A DNA stretch of 64,000 nucleotides from Pseudevernia furfuracea. Its lineage: Eukaryota; Ascomycota; Lecanoromycetes; Lecanorales; Parmeliaceae. Location: assembly GCA_022315425.1 (NCBI GenBank), contig JAIUPT010000001.1:1-64000 (forward strand), written 5' to 3'. Below are positions 23,265-37,400 of the stretch, piece after piece. Each line of letters starts with the position of its first letter. Position 1 is the first letter of the stretch. The translations under genes and the position numbers were made by a program. The notes under the pieces were generated by a model. That model made no database searches, had not been told where the DNA came from, and saw nothing but the letters and a program-made list of their open reading frames with translations.

Positions 23265-24047
23265 TGACCATAGCCGTCTGCAGACCAGCATGCCTGATGC
23301 TACTCCACTTACTTATTACAAACAGCACACATGTTGGCAGTCAGCGACTGCCACAAACATTTTGCACAACTGAACTGCAGCATTGCCAATTTTCACTGTT
23401 TGATTGGTGGATGCAACCAAATGTGTTCTGGTCTAAGATTTATGAACCTGATTGCTTTTGCAAGTGTTGTACATACCAGACAAATTCAGGCATGCCACAT
23501 GCCTCTCATACAGGTACTATGGCCATGCAGCTTAATGCCTCTTAGCTGGCTCCGTTAGCATGTTACCATCAGTTCAAATCGTTTGATGCTCAGATTCCGC
23601 AGCTCAATCGTTGATGCTGTTGGCTGCAACTTCACAATTCCCTATTGAACCATTGCTGATACTGCTTTGCTGTCTGTTCGCAAATCACTCTACCCACATG
23701 ATGCTGCAAGCTGATTTTGCAAAGCAAGAGCTTTCACTGCATCTCATGCCTTAGCAAGCAACCAGCAGCATTGTCAATCACACCTTGTGCAGCATATGAA
23801 GACACAAGCCAGGCAGTGCTGTGCTGTGCCATAATGTCTTCGAGACACATGATGATGCATGAACCCATGATCATAACAATTTCAACCATAAGGAGCAAAT
23901 AATGCACTTTGTCAAAAGGCACACAAACAGAGCCCCAGAATTCATAAGTTGACAATCACTGCATCTAGGGATGCGCAGCGAGAAGCGCCTGAGCTGTCAA
24001 AATACAGCAAACAAGCCACTAGACTGTAGAAGGTGTCTTAGGCAACG
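23265..24047. other. Tail-to-tail intergenic region
   Basis: About 780 bases separate the stops of bL17 (+) and the aminotransferase (-). This is presumably both 3' untranslated regions. No coding, RNA or repeat signal was recognised. Confidence 0.5.
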
Positions 24048-25793
24048 TCACAAAACTGCCCTCCTGAGAGCTGACATTAGCTTGTCTGTTTGCTCAGGTT
24101 TCCCACTGAGATTCTGATGAAGCCAGCCAAATGGCGTTGGGCATAGTGGCGAACCATGATGCCTTGCTTTGCCAGACCCACCTTGACTGCTTTGGCATCA
24201 TGACCATTGGTCACATTGCACAGTATGAAAATTATCACAGGATGGGAAAGGTTGCAGAAATGAAATGCTTGATAAATCTGTCATCATGCGTTGTCTTTCA
24301 TCACAAGCTTCTCCCGCACATCCTGCATAGGCACATCATCTTTGTATGTTCTGCCAGCACAGGGCTTGATAGCCACAGCAGAGATGCCACAATGCACAAT
24401 GCAGCAGCAGAAGCTCTTCCATGCTGTATGTATGAGACACCTTAACGTTGCACCAAAACATGAATCAACAAAGTTTTCATTTGGTGTTGCTTACGCTGAG
24501 CTTAACCAGCAGTAAGCCATGTTACAAGAGCAGCACATGCTGCTACCTCTGAAGCAGCAGACACATTGTACGGTTGCTTTGCTCTCCACAAGAAGTCTAT
24601 CATGCCTAAGGGAAAGCCGCCAAACCCAACACGGATGCCTGCAGAGCGCACTCTTGCTGAAAGTTCTGAGAACACAAGTTGTCATAATCCTGGACCCACT
24701 TGATCTGGACGGCTCATTGGCAAACTCAATGTATGCCTCATCCATACCACCAGGACAGGCAGCTGCAAATAGCTCTGAGCTCTGCTCTTGTATCAGACTG
24801 CCATCTGGATTGTTGGGAGATGTCAAAAAGACCAATCTTTGGGCTGTGCTGCTGGACTGCTGCTGTTATGCCTGCAATGCAGACAGGCATGTCATGCTGT
24901 GGTAGCATCAGCCCTCATGCAAGTGATAGGTATTGATGGAGGGCTCCAGCTTACCTTGCACATCAATGCTGAAATTATCGTTTTCTCGCACCGTCAGTAC
25001 TTTTGCATCATTGACAGCAGCGTCAAACTGTACATTGTGAAGGTAGGGGGACAATCTATTATGCTATCACCAGGATCAAGCACACAACGCATGAGCAAGT
25101 CTATCACTCATCTGCGCCACAGCCCACCTGCACTCAAAACCAACACTTGTTGCTCACATTACATCAAACATTTCGAGTTTGGTCAGGCAAGTCCTGCATG
25201 ATTACATCATGTAGTATATGAATTAATCAGCGTAGCACCTAAAAGCTGACTAACTCACAGCCAACCAAGCGGCATAGCAGTGCATTAGACTAGGGTGACC
25301 TACCAATAGGTTCTCCATGGGGATGTCATTCAGCTTGGGACAGTGCCGCTCGTAAGCGCCTGGTTTCAGGATCTGGGTATATGTTGGAAACTGCATGTTG
25401 CCCAGTGCATCACGACCTCTGGAGGTGGACCATACGGTTCTCATTTGCTGTCTAACTTTACTATGTCGTGCGGGTCCATCCCCATCTGCTTGGACAGAAT
25501 TTCAAATGGTAGGATGGAGTGTATGGCTCCATATTAGCAGGTGGGACCTGATGAAGTTCTTGCCGGAAGGGGCGACCGAGCTGCTTCTGTAAGAGGTGTG
25601 CAGCTCTGCACTGACGTGGTGCATGTTTCTGCCACTGCTGGAAGGTTTGACAAGGCATTCTGTCGTTTACCCTGCTGCAAGGTACCTCTGAAACCCACGG
25701 TGCAGTTTGCAGCATACTGCGTGGGGCACAGCATTCTGCCGTGCGCAAGTAGGGATCGTCGAAGCTCGTCGCGCAGCTGCCAACAAACAGCAA
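24048..25793 (-). CDS. HISN6: Histidinol-phosphate aminotransferase (plastid histidine biosynthesis)
   Basis: PLP enzyme converting imidazole-acetol phosphate and glutamate to histidinol phosphate. In protein order: a Ser/Arg-rich leader from 25793 (likely transit peptide), EPYTPILPFEIL (about 25530), NENPYGPPPEV, then GNMQFPNIYPDPETRRLRAA (25340-25430), IPMENLLVG, CGADE and DPGDSIIDCPPTFTMY (25040-25120). These are followed by FLTSPNNPDGSLI (24790-24830), DEAYIEF (about 24730), VLRTFSKSA with the PLP lysine codon at 24653-24655, GIRVGFGGFPLGM (about 24620), AKQPYNVSAA, and the C-terminal GFIRISVG (about 24110), stop 24048-24050. At least five single-base deletions are visible, for example CCG to CG in NENPYG. 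It is divergent from the acetyltransferase gene. Confidence 0.9.
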
Positions 25794-26068
25794 TAGACTT
25801 GTTGACCTAGTTTGGCTCTATTAGTCACAGCAGCGCAGCACGAAAAGAGCGCAGCGTGATCAAATGAATCGCAAGCACAGCCGCTAACGACCCGAAAGCA
25901 AAGTCGCGCAGTGCTGATTGTTTTGCACCGTCGACCTGACCGTTCTTGCAGTTGTTGTGGCAGGCCTTGAGGTCGCTGTTTGTGTACGCAAACACTGCAG
26001 CAGCTGTCGAGCTTGTCCTGCCTTATCTAATTTATGGATCAAAGCTAATAACACTATTGCCGAAAGCT
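25794..26068. promoter_or_regulatory. Shared 5' region of HisC (-) and GNAT (+)
   Basis: Only 275 bases separate the two proposed divergent start codons, so both promoters must lie here or overlap the first exons. I see no TATA box or other named element. The GNAT start is less certain than the HisC start. Confidence 0.4.
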
Positions 26069-27452
26069 ATGACAGTCAAGCGTTGTTTGCCCTGGTGGAA
26101 GTCGGACCTAGCCGGCAAGGCAAGTGAGCGATCCACCCGATGCCAGGTAACTTTTGCTGCCACTTTGAACGTCGAACTTTTCACGTGACCTGTGACGTCC
26201 TAAGCTGTCTCACAGGCATTCCCTCATGTCAAATTCGAAGAGCAACCGAAACAGCTGACTTCCGAGCTGCTGCCTTTCTGAGAGCAGCAAGCTTCTACAA
26301 GTATTCTCCTGATGAGTCCCAGTATGCCGCCAGGGTAAGTGGCTTCTGCCAAAAGCACTCTGGCTGCTTTTGCCAAGAAAATCTAGACGTAGAATTTTGA
26401 CCTCACCTGGCTGGCTTGCAGATCACCAGCGCATGAAAGGAGATGCAGACATGGGCAGCAATTGAAGCCAAAGTGTCAGGAAAGGACACCGTCTACAAGG
26501 TATGCATGCCAAGCTGCACAGTGAGCAGTGCTCTGGACGCTGCGTCTCTGGCTGACGCACACATTAGAGCTTTGCAGCCAAGACAGTGTTTGTGCATGAT
26601 TAAGGTCATGCTGCACATGCTGCCAGGACTTGGCAGTGTCTTGTTACATTGCCACTATGGATAGTGATGAAAGCGGTTCCAGTACCACAGCTGATGCAGG
26701 GTACCTGGGGCCGTCCACTAGATTGCCAGCGCAAGACAGTGCAAGATCTCAGCAGGTTGTTGGAACTCTTGATTTGAACCAAGGTGTGCTATGCTCATGG
26801 CTGGACTTTGACATGACATGTCATCTGTGGTGTTGGGCTCAAGACCATGTGTGATGACTGGGTCACTCTCTGACCACGCAAGTTGCGAGTCATGGTACCT
26901 GTGTAGGGCTGAAATTGCCATCAGAGGAGCTCATTGGGCATCTACCAAAGCAAGCTTCAAGGCTGCAGAGGGCATATCTCTCAAACGTCTGTACTGCAAA
27001 AGCGATACAGAGGCAGGTGAGCAACTTCACATTTTTTGTGTTCTTGCAGCAGCTATAATGTATGTCTTGGCACTCTGTCAATCGGCATGTTTCAGCCTTC
27101 ACTTACGTGGTTTCCTGTACAGGGAGTCGCAGCTAAGATGATACAAGTTGCTGCTGAAGATGCCATCAAGCAAGGTAAGTTGGACAGCTTTGAGATGCTG
27201 CAGAGATGTTCATCAGGTAGAGCACAGTGCTGCAAGCCAGATGTGCTGCCTGCAGGTGTTGAGTACCTGTATGTGCATGTAGCACATGACAATCAAGCGG
27301 CTATGCATCTATATTGCAACCGCTGCGGTTTTCATCAAGAGCAGAGTGAAAGTGAGGGCTATGCCCGTGCACTGTCCAGGCCCCGGCGCTTTTTTGCTCT
27401 GTCAGCAGCTTGTTTGATGGCTTTATGTGCTGTGCATTGTGCACTTGGCTAA
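26069..27452 (+). CDS. GNAT-family N-acetyltransferase, green-algal type
   Basis: Acetyl-CoA-dependent acetyltransferase of unknown substrate. Proposed exons: 26069-26146 (MTVKRCLPWW, basic leader), 26216-26335 (RRATETADFRAAAFLRAASF), about 26424-26500 (HQRMKGDA, WAAIEAKVSGKDTVYK), about 26604-26782 (ending VVGTLDLNQ), 26908-27014 (LPSEELIGHLPKQ, YLSNVCTAKA), 27123-27175 (GVAAKMIQVAAEDAIKQ) and 27256-27452 (EYLYVHVAHDNQAAMHLY, CNRCGFHQEQSE). The junction QRQ-GVAA gives the acetyl-CoA-binding Q-x-x-G-x-A loop, and HLYCNRCGF is motif B. The frame runs to a stop at 27450-27452. Removing one T from the TTTTTT run near 27390 would end it sooner at RPRRFLLCQQLV. A plastid location is possible. Confidence 0.82.
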
Positions 27453-28408
27453 GGAAGCAAAAACTTCTTGTGACACAAAAGGAAAGCTTTACAAGAAACT
27501 GATCCTGTTGATTCAGAACTCGTGAACTTATTGAAGCATGCACAAAGTCTAAGGCCATTTCAGTCACGAAGCATACGATATGTCTGATGTCATTCATATG
27601 TTCTGATGTATTTGTAGATCTTTCTGGTCTTCATATGTACAAACTTTCTGCTTGTACTTGAACAACGATGCTTGAGAGCTTAAATGGTCTTGAAGCATGC
27701 AGTGATTGCAATTGGTAGAGCCCATAGACAGCGTGTACAAACCAAGGCAGATCGTCGAAGTTGCACTGCATAACTTATAGTTAGTAACAGAGCATCAAGC
27801 ATAGTAAGCGAGGCAACAGGTAAATTGTTAGCAGTTTTTTGCATATCAAGGGGCATATTGAACGTGATAGTAAGAGGTATACTCATGAGTCAACATTGCA
27901 TATGCCCAAACTGACATCACGGCATATCAGCAGAATATGGTCGTCATCTGATGCAGCATCTGAGCACTTGCAAGTGCTGCGCTTCCAGCATTCGCCTTAC
28001 AGGCATTTGACGTACTGTGCACCTGACAGTCTTGCATTTAGATGTGATAAGACTTGATCCTAAGACTTGATAAAGTATACATTAACTGCGTGGTTTGTGA
28101 GTTTGAGTATAGGTCAGAATCACTTGCAATTGCTCATGACTTCGTTTGTGAGTTTGATGCAGTGAGGGTTGCAAATAAATTTGTCAAATTTCCTTCTGAC
28201 AGCTTTAACACTTGTATCGTCTGTACTTTACGCACGTGTTGTATACAAGGAAGCTAAATGCTTTGTGAATTTGGCGAATGGATTGCCTAGTACTTAAGAC
28301 GCCTTGCAATTTGGGCCAAACCCCAGGTTTAGCAGAACCGGCTCAGCAAGCATTCTCTGAGTCAGTATTCTGAGGTCAAGTTGACGCAGCTGTCGGAGCA
28401 ACTGACCC
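27453..28408. other. Intergenic, AT-richer
   Basis: About 950 bases lie between the GNAT stop and the proposed CHD start. Short direct repeats of TTTGTGAGTTTGA occur near 28093 and 28145. There is no convincing ORF or RNA gene. It probably holds the GNAT 3' region and the CHD promoter. Confidence 0.45.
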
Positions 28409-31400
28409 ATGCGACCTGCCCGGTCGCGTCGTTCGCTGTACGGCAGGCCTCGCCGAGGCGAACGGCACGGATGAATCCAGTGACGCCAGCTCGGCAGAAG
28501 AGGCGTCTCAGGTATGATCCTCAGTTCACGTAGCGACATCTGCACGCACTGTGGATACCACCAAGTTTCGTGACGACCGCACACGTGCAGGATGAGGACT
28601 CTGAACCACGGTTGCGTGTCAAAGCTACTGGCCCTCCGAAAAGCTCAACTGGGACTGACAATTCCGGTCAGTACAGCGAACATTCAGCTGAAGACACTTT
28701 GTCGGGATCAACCTCACAGGAGGAGGATACAGAATATCAAGTCCAGGATAATGTACGCCAATCTTGAGCTCACATGATGCTTTGGTGCTTGCTCTGCCTC
28801 CACTCTGTCCTGACAACCTGCAGCATATGCTGGTTGCGGTATTCACGACCATTTGTGTTGCCGTAAGTTGCTAGGCTCAGTTCATAAGTGCCAAGCATGG
28901 ATTGCTTTGCAGAATGATGAGTGCTGCAGCTCATGTAACTCAAAGAAAGACTCCGACAAGCTCTTGTGCTGTGAGCTGTGTCCACGCGTCTACCACTTTT
29001 ACTGCTTGAAGCCTCCACTCAAAGCTATTCCTTCTGGAGATTGGTTCTGTATTCATTGCCAGCAGATTTTTGTGCCTTGAAGATGTCGAAAAGTTTCTGG
29101 CATTCAGGACCCGACTGGTGGTATGCTCTTCTGTTGATGATGTTGATCAGTGAGCACCTAGCACCGCAGTGCAACAACACATGATGCCGTCATATTGATC
29201 TGTACTTGACAGCAAGTTGCGCAGCTGTCACACATCATTGCTGCAGCCTCTCTTGTCACACTTTTCGTCTGTTGCTGTGCAATGATTGCATCCATCATGA
29301 TGGGCAAGTGACAGAGATGCAGAGCTTACAGTTTCCATCAGACATCTTGCCAGCTGGCATGCACAATTGACAGTAGCTGCAGTGCAGCTGTTATCTTGTC
29401 TTCCAGAGTGTGTTTGAGATCAAAGCACCAGCTGCACGCATGATCACAGATCAAGAAGGCACAACTGCAGGACTTGGAAGTCGAAAGAGCTAAAGAGGCA
29501 ACTATACAGCAAGCAGCCGCAGACTCAGCTGCACAAAGCAAGAAGCGCAAAGCCACATCTGGCAACATGCCAATGGCTGGCAAGAAGCCAAAGATGGCAT
29601 CGGTGCAGCAGCTGCACACATCCAACTCAACAGACCATGCCCAGTCACAGTCAGCCAGCCATTCACAGTCTGCCAATCAGTCACAGTCAGCCAACTCTGA
29701 TGCACATAGGAGGGCAACCCCTTCAGAACTGGAAATTAGCTCGCCTGGGCAGATGTCTGGTGCACAGCACAATGCAGATCAGGGCAGGAAGGATTCATCA
29801 AAGTCATCAATGGACAATGCACGGAGTGCTGGGGCATCAGCAGACCTTGCAAAGAGCGTTGAGGCACAGCAGCTGTCAGCTAGGAACCTCATCAGCATCA
29901 GCTGCTGCAGGACAGAAGCACATGAGAGCACCAGAGCAAGACAGTAAAGACAAGGGCAAGGGGTTGACAAGTGTCAAGGAGTACTTTGTCAAGTGGAAGG
30001 GCAAGTCTTTCATACATTGCTCATGGGTGAAGCATGATGATGTGGTGAAGGTTGCCAAGTACTCAGCCGGCCTGAATATGAGGTTCAAGTACTATCAGAG
30101 GAGTGTGTATGGCATGCCTCAGGTAGTCTCCCTGTCTAGTATACTCCAGGCACCAAGTCAGATGTGAGAGCATTAGTCATCAGCGCCAGATACTTCTTGT
30201 GGTGACCAAACATTCAACTGCAGGAAGCAGGCCTGCAGGCAGAGTTTATGGTGAACATGCCATGCGTTTCTGTGTGGCCGTGTCAATCGGATGCTATGTT
30301 CAGGTAGCAAATTCTGGGAAGCTGGAAGACCAGGAAGTTGGTGATATGGTGAATGGAATTGACCCATTGTGGGTGCTTGTAGACAGAGTGATTTCACAGC
30401 AGGAGAAGAAAGGTGAGAAAGATTGGCATAGCACCACTTTTAAATGTGTGTCATGCACACTGCATGAATCAGACATTTGGAGGGTTTTGTTGTTTTGCTG
30501 CTGAATCATGCTCTTCCACTACATGATCAGCAACATTGCTGCCAGCAGTCGTACTGCGTCGCGTAGAATGTTGCAACAGTGCAGCCTGTTGTGCTGAACA
30601 TGCACTGTGCACAATCATTTGGAGTCTTGCTATGCGCTGGCAGGATGTGAGACAATGTGCAGGCAAAGTGCAGTATTTAGTGAAGTGGAAGGGTCTTGGC
30701 TATGATGAGTCTACCTGGGAAAGTCCTGCTGATCTTCTGCCAAAGTTCACAGCAGAGCTGGCTCGCTTTCAAGACCAGCACCCTGTTACAAATGAGCTGG
30801 ATCACAGAAAAAGGTCACATGCCCAGGTGCGGTCGCATTCAAGCACAGCTTTCTTCTTGAAGTTTGCGCTGCAACCATCAAGTTGCCACTTGCCGTGCCT
30901 GAGTCACATTTCATGGCTGCCTGTAGCTGTGCATACAGAGCGATGCATTGCTAGAGGATTTGCAGCGTGATACAGGTGCATGCATCAACATTTGCATCTG
31001 ACTTCTACCAGTACATAAACCAGGGTCAGCTCCTTGTCTTTCTCCCTGTTGTGTTTCTCAATGTTTTGTACTTTGGAGCAAGTCAACATGGCTACATGCA
31101 TGTGCAGGCAAGCACGTCCCAAGCAGACACCAGGAGGTCGGCTTGCAGGGCGCAAGGTGGGCAGGCGCAAGTATGGTGAGAGCCCAGGCTTCCTAGCAGG
31201 CGGGGGCAGCCTCCACCCTTACCAGCTGGAGGGCCTCAACTGGCTCTACTTTGCTTGGGAGCAGCGCAAACATGTCATCCTTGCTGATGAGATGGGCCTC
31301 GGCAAGACCATCCAGTCCATTGCCTTCCTGGCGCGCCTCAAGTAGGCTTCACACCCCTCACTGCACCTTTTGCTTGTCACACAACGGACCTGCTGCTTGT

Positions 31401-34400
31401 AAATGGCATGGTAAACGGCTGGTAAATGGTAAATGGCTGGTAAATGGTGCATGCAAAGCTTGCATGTGTACCACATCTCTGGCCTGGCACTAGCCTCTGC
31501 TTTGTAGATGCTGTATGTGTAGGTTGTTTCATTGGGACTGGTCTGTTGGCTTGTGTCTGCTCTTGGGAACTACTTGTTGGACCAAACAGCTATCGCCAGA
31601 ACTTCTGACAACTGGTGGACAGTACAGCATGGTTAATCCCAAAACAAGTCCTGCTCCTGGTCCATGTTGCTTCAAGTGTGTGCGTTGTGAATGTGTACAG
31701 GGAGGAAGAGCAGGTCCAGAAACCACATCTGGTGGTTGTACCACTGTCCACATTTCCCAACTGGGAGCGTGAATTCGCCCTGTGGGCGCCGCAGCTGAAC
31801 GTGGTCCCCTTCCTTGGCAACCAGGCGGGCAGAAATGTGATCAAAACACATGAGCTGTACGCTGATCCAAGTCAAGTCAAAGGGAAGACAAAAGCACACA
31901 GCAGACATGCTGAGTTGCAGGTCAGTGTACACAGCAGCCAATTTTGCAGCTGTGTGTACAGCGGTCAGGGCTTTAATGAGCTCAAATTGCGTCAATAGCT
32001 CATAGTCTTGCTCAGAGAGGGCCTTCTTGTCAGGCCACTGCTTGCTGCGTGTGTCATTGAAGCCGTCAGAGCCATCTGCCAGCAAGATAAACAGCAAGCA
32101 AAGATGCAGGGCCAGTACTAGAGGTGTGTGTGTGCAGGCGCGGGTGAAGTTTCATGTGCTGCTGACCACCTATGAGATGGTTGGCTCTGAGATCAGCACT
32201 CTACGCAGCCTGGAGTATGAGACCCTGATTGTGGATGAAGGTCACAGGTGTGACCTATTTCCCGTCTGGTTCTGCTTTGCCCTTTGAGCTCTGTCTTCCT
32301 TTTGCTGCTATATTGCTGATGGGCCAAGCAAAATCCAGTAGCTCAGCTGAACAACATGACTTGCTGCTCAAGTAGGTCATCACAAATGGCATCATGTCTG
32401 TATATGCTGAGGTACATGTGCAGGATGGCACTGGACAACCTCGCTCAATGCAAAGGTTGTGTACATCATGTAGACTGTTGGACCTTGCTTTCAGCATCAG
32501 AGCAAATTTGACCTTCAGCTGATCATGCACAGGTTGAAGAACCAGCAGAGTAAGCTGTTTCAACAGTTGCACAACTTCAAGACTAGGCAGCGCACATTAC
32601 TGACAGGCACACCCCTGCAAAACAACTTATCAGAGCTGTGGATGTTGCTGCACTTCCTGGATGCCAGCAAGTTTCAGAGCTTGGAAGACTTTGAGGCAGA
32701 CTTCTCAGACCTCAGCCATGGGGACCAGGTATGCCTTGCTTACAGAAGTGCTGCTCACCACCTTGGCTTTGCTACTGCTTGTTGTGCGCTTGTCTGTGTG
32801 GTCATGTTTGGCCTGCAAAAGGGTTCTGACGGCAGTGCTAACACCTGTGAGCGCAATATGCAGTCTCTTCTGCTCACCATTACCATAGCGATGTTGCAAA
32901 CACAAGCACTGGGTATTGTTTGGAGACCTTGAGGCAGCGTGTTGAGTAATGGCGCTTGTGCGTGTGCATATAGATAGCAAAGCTGCATGAGCTGCTGTCC
33001 CCTCACCTGCTGCGGCGGCTGAAGAAGGATGTGCTGAAGCAGCTGCCACCCAAGAAGGAGCAGATTGTGCGGGTGGAGCTGTCTCCTCTGCAGAAGGACT
33101 GGTACAGAGGCATCCTCACCAAAAATTTCCCCAACCTTACCAACGGTGACCTCCTGGAGCTTTGCTGAGTCATAATGACCATTCCTGATTTGGCTCTATG
33201 ACCCATGTGTCCAGCTTTTTGCCATCATGCTCACAAGCCAAAAAGAAATTTTGCCTTGGGCCACATCAGCACCAATCCTGCTTGAAAGCTTGCAGAAAGT
33301 GGCTGCAGAAAACTGCGGTCAATGCTGTCACAGCACAGCATGCCTCTGTCAACCTGTACGCAGCAAGCAAGCATCAACTGAAGGGCGCCCCTGGACATGT
33401 AGGCAAGCAGACTGGCAGGCTGAAGTCTGTCATGATGGAGCTTGCGCAAGTGCTGTAACCACCCCTTCCTGATCGACGAGCAGGAGTGGCCTGTGACACG
33501 GGATCCCAAGCAGTTCCTGCAACAGCTGGTGCAGGCTAGCGGCAAGCTGGCCCTCATGGATAGCATGCTGGAACGCATGAAGGAGAGGGGTCACAGAGTA
33601 CTCATCTACAGCCAGTTCACCACTCTGCTGGACCTTCTGGAGGAGTGGCTAACAGCTCGGCAATGGGGCTACCAGCGCATTGATGGCAGTGTTAGTGGCG
33701 CAGACAGGCAGTCACGCATCGACCAATTCAACCGACGGCCGGCTGACAACTTTGTGTTCCTGCTGTCCACCAAGGCAGGAGGTTTGGGCATCAATCTGGC
33801 AAGCGCTGACACTGTGATCATCTATGACAGCGACTGGAACCCACACAATGATTTGCAAGCACAGGCTAGGGCACACAGGCTGGGTCAGCTCAAGCCTGTC
33901 ATGATGTACAGGTTGGCTACACCTATTGCTTTGCACATTACCACTTGTGAACGCACCATTTTCCTAGCATGTGAACAGCCTGGGCTTGTCTACACCTTGT
34001 TCCTGTCATGTGAACAGCCTGTGCTTGGGAACACAAGGGCTCGTGTCACCTTCAGCAGATGGTGTAAAGGGATCTGTCGTCTGCAGGCTGGTGACCAGGC
34101 TGACTATTGAGGAGCGTATGATGCAGCAGACAAAGAAGAAGATGATGCTAGAGCACTTGGTTGTGCACAAGATGAACACAGCAGCAGATCTTAAGCAGGT
34201 GATTGTCAGCCCTGCCCCTTAAGGTGCAATGCAGTTGCTAGCCTGCTTTGTCACTTGACCCGACAACCCATTTAGTGTTCAGCAGGCAGGTGCTTCTGCT
34301 GGTCATGATTGCGTTTCACTGACAGCGGCAGTGCACTCACTCCTCAAAACACCTCATTTGTCTGCGCCATGAAACAGGTGTGGCTGTGGATGTAACATGC

Positions 34401-37400
34401 TGTACAATGCTTGTGTGTTCTGTAGGATGAGCTGGATGATATTTTGAGGTACGGAGCTGCTGAGCTGTTTGCAGATGCAGTGGCTGCCAGTCAGAAAGCA
34501 CAGCAAGACGCTACCACAGGTGATCACCACTATCAACCCACTCTTACACCATGTCATGACAGTTCCTGCTAGCTGACAAACAACTTGACACAGCCTAGGG
34601 CCATAGACTATGGTATCCAAAGGCAGTGGAACAGGGGAGCACAAGGCACACCTTGCTTGGTGCTACAGGCCAGCTACATCACCAAGCAAGGTGTGGTTTG
34701 TGCTCCCCTGCTCAATGCATGGTGTGATTGCACTAACTTTGTACCAAGGCTGTTGTACTGGACATCCTATCTGGTTGCATTGTGACGCTGTATAAAGAGC
34801 AACTTTTGCTGTGGACATGCCATCTCCATCTTTGTACTGCAGAGATAAAAGAGGCAGGTGATGAGGCAGAAGGCAGTGCAGGCCTGGCCAGCAAGGCCAG
34901 TGTAGACAAGGCAGACAAGCTCATCCGCCTGAGCGAGCGTGAGCAGGCCGAAGGCAGGACTGGCGGCCAAGCTGGCCAGCGTATTGTCTATGACAATGCT
35001 GCCATTGAGCGCCTCCTTGACAGGTGTGCTGCAAGATTGTGGTTTTGTGCTTAGCCAGGTCTTCTCTGGCGGTTGCTGTGACCTTCCATCTGCCGTCAGA
35101 TCTATCTGCAAGCATCTGACAAGCATTCCGAGAACTGGACAGCAATCACTGATGCATCAAGAAGCACATCTGTCACCGATATGGCCCTGTTGACCCTGCA
35201 AAGGTCTTGAAATATGGACTGTGGAAAGCATTTATCCTGTTGTCCTTGGCAATTCTACCCATGCTTATTCTTTGCCATTGCAATGACAAGTTCACTGCAT
35301 GCCAGCAAGTAAACACGATCAAGTTCAACATGCTGCGTTGGCTGCAGGTCTGATCTGGCAAATGCAGATGAAGACAAGAACGATGAGAAGGAGGATGACT
35401 TTGTGAAGGGCTTCAAGGTGGCCAACTTTGAGATCATAGACTCTCCTGACAAAGGTGAACCTGACAGCAGATCGTACTGCACTGATTGCCCTTGAGCTCC
35501 ATGCTGTCAGCAACACTTCGATCATATCACCAACTTGTGTCACAGCACAGAAAGTAGGCATCACTGCGCAGACACTTGTTGGGGTTCAGGTTGTCACTGC
35601 TGCATTCTCTACATGCCAGCTGACAGATGCACATGATGGACCGCAACCACTATTAGCTGTATGAGGGTTTGTAACATCTTCAAGGCACAGTGTCTCCTTG
35701 TGAATGCGCATACTGCCTGTAGGAGAGAAGGCAGTGGATGAGGAGGCTGCCCTTCTGGAAGGGCAGGCATCAGGACCACAGCAGCCTGCAGTAGCCTTCT
35801 GGATGAGCTGCTGAAGAATGGATACCAGGACCTGCAGCAATCCAACAGGCTGCTCTTGGCAAGGGCAAGCGTGAAAGACGCAAGGTCAGCTACCACCTTT
35901 ATTGGAACCAGCCAGAAATGTACGTTATCATCCCATGTGTTGGCAGTTGACATGCTGCTCAAAGCCATATGTGCACCTTTCATTCAGCTCTCATGTCTGC
36001 TCCATGATGCACCCAAAGTGTTGTGTTGCTATGCAGATGAGCTGGCAGTCTGTTGTCAAACATCTGCTCTCATATGCTGAGCTGTGTTGCAGGTGAACTA
36101 TGATGAGAAGAATGCCAAGGGCAGAGATGATGTGAGCGACTACTCTGCTCAGAGTGAAGACTCTGACCAGGAGTCTGGCGATGAAGCAGGCATAGACAAG
36201 CCTGCATTGAAGGTTAGAGCAACGCTTTGTCTCAAACTGGCCACGCAAGCTATGCAGCACAGTGTTTCATGCAGTAAGATGGCCATCCCTACCTCACCTC
36301 TGTTAAAGCTTTGCATCTTTGCCTAGCCTTGTTCGATTCAGAAACTGCACAGGTGGAATCAGCTGCGTTGCTGTACTGCATTGCATCCTTGACTGTGGCA
36401 GTAGTAAAAGCAAAGGCATGTCTCCAAGCTATGGCGCTTATGCTGCAGAAGCTCAAGAGTGATAAATACAGCCTGACAGAGGCAGAGTCAAAACAGGTTC
36501 ACGCAGTGGCACAGCAGCGGCAGGCCAGCCTGGGGGGTGGGCACCCTTTCACGAGTGGGTTCAACTCCAACTACAAGGTCCTAGGCTTCAGCAATGCACA
36601 GCGAGCCTTGTTCATGAAGGTACACGCCCCTGTGCTGCTGCAACTGTCCGCCTGTCTCACCCAGCATTTCCTGCTGTCTTTGCCTGCAGCCAAAGCGCCT
36701 CTGCTTTCACACCCAGGTGACACACAGCAGCGCTGACATTCCTTGCCATACGCTGTGGTCATCTGTGCCGCCTGCTTGCCCTGTCTATGCTTGCTGATAC
36801 TCAGTCAGCAGACACGCTAGGCATGTTTGGGAGGTGCTGAAGGCGTTGGTGCAGGTGCTGATGCAGTTTGGGCTAGGGCAGCAGCTGACAGGAGGCAAGT
36901 TTGACTGGAGCCATATTCATCGTCACATGACAGGCAGGTGGCCCCCTCTGGCTTTGGAACACACCTGCAGATACGCCGAGCTGGTCATGGCTCAGCTGTC
37001 AGAAGCAGCCAACGGCAAGCCATTCTTTGCAGATGGCATTCAGAAGAAGGAGATCCTGCAGAGCTACGAGCCTCAACAAGGTAGCATGCACAACAGGTTG
37101 TCTGATGGTTTGGGCATGCAACAAAAGTCCATCCAATGGTGTGTTTGTTGAGCCATGAGCAAACCTCGTCGGTCTGCTAATCAGGCTTTCCTACAAGTGG
37201 AGTTTGTGTTGTCAGACGCAAAGCATTTGTCTTAATTGGTTGTCAGCGCATTCCTCTATAGCTCAGCATTTCTTCTGGAGGTTTGTCATTTGGATTGCAC
37301 TTCAGCATTACAGCATCTAGGGCAGAGTATGTTGTGCAGAGAAACACTGATGTGAGCTGACTGTGCAGGTACTGGACCGTTTAGGGACTCTGCACTTGAT

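Noticed and set aside
27301..28257. Small ORFs on both strands between GNAT and CHD
   Set aside because: AT-richer intergenic sequence with no domains and no paired splice sites.
35455..35664. 69-codon ORF in the CHD acidic-linker region as an extra gene
   Set aside because: It lies in an intron between CHD exons and matches no domain; likely chance.
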